Assembly: GCA_017935945.1 (NCBI GenBank)
Contig: JAGBGN010000134.1
Span: 1-54,504, forward strand
Origin: Candidatus Methanomethylophilaceae archaeon
GTDB taxonomy: Archaea > Thermoplasmatota > Thermoplasmata > Methanomassiliicoccales > Methanomethylophilaceae
Length of the DNA stretch: 54,504 nucleotides
Direction: 5' to 3'
The notes under the pieces were generated by a model. That model saw only the letters and a program-made list of their open reading frames with translations. It was not told where the DNA came from and ran no database searches. The position numbers and the translations under genes were made by a program. This document shows positions 51,740-54,504 of this stretch, one piece after another; the first letter of the stretch is position 1; every line of letters starts with the position of its first letter.

Positions 51740-53632
51740 TCAGAAATCGTCAATTGTTCTGCGGACGGACCTGAAGACGTTGTCCGCGTTCAGTTCCTCC
51801 AGACGGAGGTAGGTGCCGTCGAGTTCCCTGCAGAGGTCCATGGCCAGGCCCAGGTTCATCTTGCCAGCCTCGGTGTCGACGACGATGAAACGGATCCCGG
51901 AACCTGCGAGTCCCCTCGCGGTCTCCAGCATCTCGCCCAGGGGTTTCCTTCCCGGTTCCAGTGACTTGTTGCATCTGCCGTCGGACAGTATGACCATGAC
52001 CGGGTTCCCACCGCCGTTCTCTCTAGAGAGGACCTCGTGTCCCTTCAGTAGTCCATGGGTTATCGGTGTCCTGCCACCGGTGGGTATCGTGGACAGGGCG
52101 TTGTATGCACGCAGGGTGCTCTTGGTGAGGGGAAGTACCTCCTCAGCGTGGTCGGTACGGAAAACGACCATCCCGACACGGTCCCTCTTCTGGTACGCAT
52201 CCTTGAGCATGGAGAGGATGGCTCCCTTGACGGCCACCATCCTGTTCTGGGCACCGATGGATCCGCTTCCGTCCACCAGGAACAGGATGTCGTTCCCCCT
52301 CCTGAGCTCACGGACCTTCTCCCTCAGGTCGGAACCCTCCAGGACTATGGCCAGGTCCGAGTGGTCGCGTATGACTTGATATGGTGCGGCCGCCCTGATG
52401 CTGGCACACAGTGCTATGTCCCTGATCCTGCCACGGGGGATGCGGTACCCTATGCACCTTCCGGATGGGTCCTCCTCCGTGGAACCGCTCCTGCGTCCGG
52501 AACGTCCCCTCTTCAACCTGTCATCGGCAGGTGGCATGTAGTCGATCACGTCGAACGTCTCACCTATGGCGAAGACCTCCTCCTCCGTGTCGGAATCCTC
52601 GGAGGATTCCTGGTCCATGTCGGAGATATCCGGGACTGGTGGTTCGCGGTCCGGCGGTTCGTCCTGTGGTTCGTTGTTCTGGTCCTGCTCCGGCTCGCTT
52701 TCCTCCTGGTCCTGCTGGGGCGGAGGTCCCTCTGGAGGGTCGTCATCCCGTTCGTCATCGGAATCGTTCCTGCGCCTGTGTTCCAGACAGAGTGCGGCAG
52801 CGGTCTTCAGGTCGTCACGGTCCACCGTCTCCCTTCCATCCATGGCCGCCAGTGCGCATGATGCGTTGATCACGGAGATGTCCCCCCTGTGTCCCGACAC
52901 CCCGAGTTCCAGGCACAGTTGCGTCACCGCCCTGCAGTACCCTTCCGGGATGCGTATGAAAACGGCGGAATCACGGCTCCTGGCTATGAGCTCCTCCAAT
53001 CCAAGGTCCTCATCACGGTACCTCTCGCAGAATCCGATGGGGTCCGAGGAGAACTCCAGGTTGCGTTCGACGACCTCGGACCTCTCATCCTCGTCCTCCA
53101 TGTTGGAGGTGAAGATGCACATGTCGAAACGGTCCAGTATGTGCTCCGACACATCCCCTTCCGAGGGGTCCATGGTGGCGACCACCAATGTGTCGCAGGT
53201 CTCGGTCCCAGACGTCCCGTCCCTCTCCACGGTGCTTGTACGGGTCTCGGCTATGTTGAGGATCTGGTGCAGTATGTCCTGATTCATCAGGTTCGCATTC
53301 TCCACCAGAAGGATGTTCCCGTCTGCACGTGATACGAGGCTCCTGTCCAACCTGACGATGCCGTCGCGTATCGTGCCCTCGATGTCCATGGCCCCGAACA
53401 CGCGGTCCTCGGTCACACCCATGGGGAGGACCACGATGGAACGTCCTCCGGATATGTGCTCCATGGACCTGGCGAGCAGGGATTTCCCCGATCCCTTGGG
53501 TCCGCATATCAGTACCGCCTTGATCCCGGGGGACGAGAGGGCACAGACCAGTCCGTCCTTCGCCTGCTGGTTGCCGACTATGGCGGAGAAGGGGAAGGAC
53601 ACCATCACTGGTTCATCTTTGATTGGATCCAT
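51740..53632 (-). CDS. Metal chelatase BchD/CobT-like subunit (AAA plus VWA)
   Basis: A 630-aa protein in three parts. An N-terminal AAA domain has Walker A GPKGSGKS (residues 44-51) and [20 protein letters not shown]. An acidic, Pro/Gln-rich linker spans about residues 290-370. A C-terminal VWA domain has the MIDAS signature DGSGS at about 454-458. The plan matches the BchD/ChlD partner of metal chelatases, which couples the BchI motor to the CobN/BchH scaffold through integrin-like contacts. The start at 53632 is supported by an AAGGAG ribosome site; an alternative ATG at 53605 would overlap the BchI stop by one base. It lies in one operon with the BchI-like and CobN genes. Confidence 0.92.
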   Translation of the reverse strand: MDPIKDEPVMVSFPFSAIVGNQQAKDGLVCALSSPGIKAVLICGPKGSGKSLLARSMEHISGGRSIVVLPMGVTEDRVFGAMDIEGTIRDGIVRLDRSLVSRADGNILLVENANLMNQDILHQILNIAETRTSTVERDGTSGTETCDTLVVATMDPSEGDVSEHILDRFDMCIFTSNMEDEDERSEVVERNLEFSSDPIGFCERYRDEDLGLEELIARSRDSAVFIRIPEGYCRAVTQLCLELGVSGHRGDISVINASCALAAMDGRETVDRDDLKTAAALCLEHRRRNDSDDERDDDPPEGPPPQQDQEESEPEQDQNNEPQDEPPDREPPVPDISDMDQESSEDSDTEEEVFAIGETFDVIDYMPPADDRLKRGRSGRRSGSTEEDPSGRCIGYRIPRGRIRDIALCASIRAAAPYQVIRDHSDLAIVLEGSDLREKVRELRRGNDILFLVDGSGSIGAQNRMVAVKGAILSMLKDAYQKRDRVGMVVFRTDHAEEVLPLTKSTLRAYNALSTIPTGGRTPITHGLLKGHEVLSRENGGGNPVMVILSDGRCNKSLEPGRKPLGEMLETARGLAGSGIRFIVVDTEAGKMNLGLAMDLCRELDGTYLRLEELNADNVFRSVRRTIDDF

Positions 53633-54504
53633 GATTCCAGCTCCTTAGCATCCAATCTAGAATCCTGGAACGGGTTGCGTCTCATGCGATGGGCCATCAC
53701 CAACGGTGCAACGTGCGCCACATCCGTCGGGAGGACCTCCGTGCGACCCTGCATGGCAGCATAGGCCACAGCCGATTTGATCAACGTGAGGTCCGCACGG
53801 TGACCGTCGACATCCAGGTGCAGGGGGATCCTGACGGCTGCCCTGACAACATCCTTGCCGGGGACGATATCCCCGACCAACTCACGTGCTTCCTGGATGC
53901 GGTCCCTGAGTTCCGCCTGCTGTTCCTCGTATCTGGAGCTGAAATCTTCCGGATCCCTCTCGAACTCCATGCGCCTCTCGATGATCTGCATCCTGCGCTC
54001 CTCATCCCTTTCCGCTTCCACGTCCACCATGAGTCCGAACCTGTCCAACAACTGCGGCCTGAGGTCCCCTTCCTCGGGGTTCATGGTACCCACCAGGATG
54101 AATTTCGACGGGTGGGAGTACGAGATACCCTCTCTTTCGATGAAGTTGACACCCATGGCCGCCGCATCCAGGAGCAGGTCGACTATGTGGTCATCCAAGA
54201 GGTTGATCTCATCGACGTAGAGGATGTTCCCGTTGGCTTTGGCCAGGACTCCGGGTTCGAACTTCTTCTTCCCTGTGCTTATGGCATGTTCGATGTCCAA
54301 CGTTCCCGCCACACGGTCCTCCGTGGAACTCAGTGGAAGCTCCACGACCCTCATCGGGACGATGGATTCCTGGGGATCCTCGCGTTCCCTGCACTCGGGA
54401 CATCTGGATGATGCATCGTTCCAAGGGCATCCGCAGGCGCATCCTCCGACGACGTGCCTCTCCGGTAGAAGGGATGCCAGGGCCCTGACCGCAGTGGATT
54501 TGGC
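53605..54504 (-). CDS. Metal chelatase BchI/ChlI-like AAA ATPase, 5' end beyond window
   Basis: The frame runs past the window end (299 codons visible plus stop). It begins inside Walker A ([14 protein letters not shown]). A cysteine-rich insert [17 protein letters not shown] follows, a zinc-type loop frequent in archaeal and bacterial BchI/ChlI proteins. Next come [16 protein letters not shown], the Walker B strand [20 protein letters not shown], and [18 protein letters not shown]. These are the I-subunit motor of a magnesium or cobalt chelatase. Its stop overlaps the BchD-like gene start by 28 nt (or by one base with the alternative start). It is the first visible gene of the chelatase operon. 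Confidence 0.93.
   Translation of the reverse strand, partial: AKSTAVRALASLLPERHVVGGCACGCPWNDASSRCPECREREDPQESIVPMRVVELPLSSTEDRVAGTLDIEHAISTGKKKFEPGVLAKANGNILYVDEINLLDDHIVDLLLDAAAMGVNFIEREGISYSHPSKFILVGTMNPEEGDLRPQLLDRFGLMVDVEAERDEERRMQIIERRMEFERDPEDFSSRYEEQQAELRDRIQEARELVGDIVPGKDVVRAAVRIPLHLDVDGHRADLTLIKSAVAYAAMQGRTEVLPTDVAHVAPLVMAHRMRRNPFQDSRLDAKELESWIQSKMNQ

Overview
The window reads as a chromosomal segment of a methanogen-lineage archaeon, most likely of the order Methanomassiliicoccales (Methanomethylophilaceae-like). The archaeal call rests on archaeosine synthase (ArcS), diphthine synthase, RNA polymerase subunit L, TruD, a Hef-type helicase, ATP-dependent DNA ligase, PyrB/PyrI, an ADP-forming acyl-CoA synthetase, and many leaderless promoters with a TATA-like box about 25 nt before the start codon. 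The order-level call is inference. It is supported by the corrinoid chelatase/CbiZ block, the symporter with its tiny accessory protein, Listeria-type repeats in a surface protein, and the absence of TAG stops in every intact gene checked, as expected where TAG encodes pyrrolysine. Base composition is fairly GC-rich, except in several AT-rich or decayed islands.

Layout. 1-108: 3' part of a 5S rRNA, then a 27-aa leaderless membrane microprotein. 0.4-3.4 kb: a DUF92 membrane protein and a pyrB-pyrI-UPF0200-small protein operon, facing arcS. 5.4-10.3 kb: a DUF368 polyprenyl-phosphate translocase-like protein, a surface-anchored repeat protein, and a sodium/solute symporter with a 36-aa partner. 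10.4-13.4 kb: a lineage-specific protein, a DUF1846 protein and a cysteine hydrolase. 13.4-19.1 kb: a tight three-gene cassette, namely a duplicated TerB-N-like protein, a BrxD-like ATPase and a BrxHI/Lhr-like helicase. This is the best candidate for an under-described system. 19.4-21.3 kb: a protein with a KPRD-repeat basic tail.

21.3-26 kb is an island of different base composition. It holds amt-glnK-purF, flanked by two copies of a terminator-like repeat, then remnants of an AlbA_2-type regulator and a FecCD permease. 26-28.8 kb: a metal-efflux operon (separate HMA chaperone, P1B-ATPase with a frameshift at its CPC motif, ArsR repressor) with a perfect palindromic operator. Next come tRNA-Gly(UCC), a giant TPR protein, rpoL-truD, DNA ligase and Hef helicase, a second cysteine hydrolase, an IscA-like protein, an AhpD-like protein and a degenerate metallopeptidase. 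40.3-41.1 kb is a palindrome-rich control region before the ADP-forming acyl-CoA synthetase. After an AAA_14/DUF4143 ATPase and dphB, the window ends in a minus-strand chelatase operon (BchI-like, BchD-like, CobN, and two CbiZ-family amidohydrolases).

How the parts connect. The terminal operon couples cobalt chelation to cobinamide salvage, which fits corrinoid-dependent methyl metabolism. Two cysteine hydrolases and the dead FecCD permease share a 19-bp palindrome in their promoters, suggesting one regulon. The amt-glnK-purF cluster links ammonium uptake and nitrogen signalling to glutamine-consuming purine synthesis. All names come from reading motifs; no database search was run.
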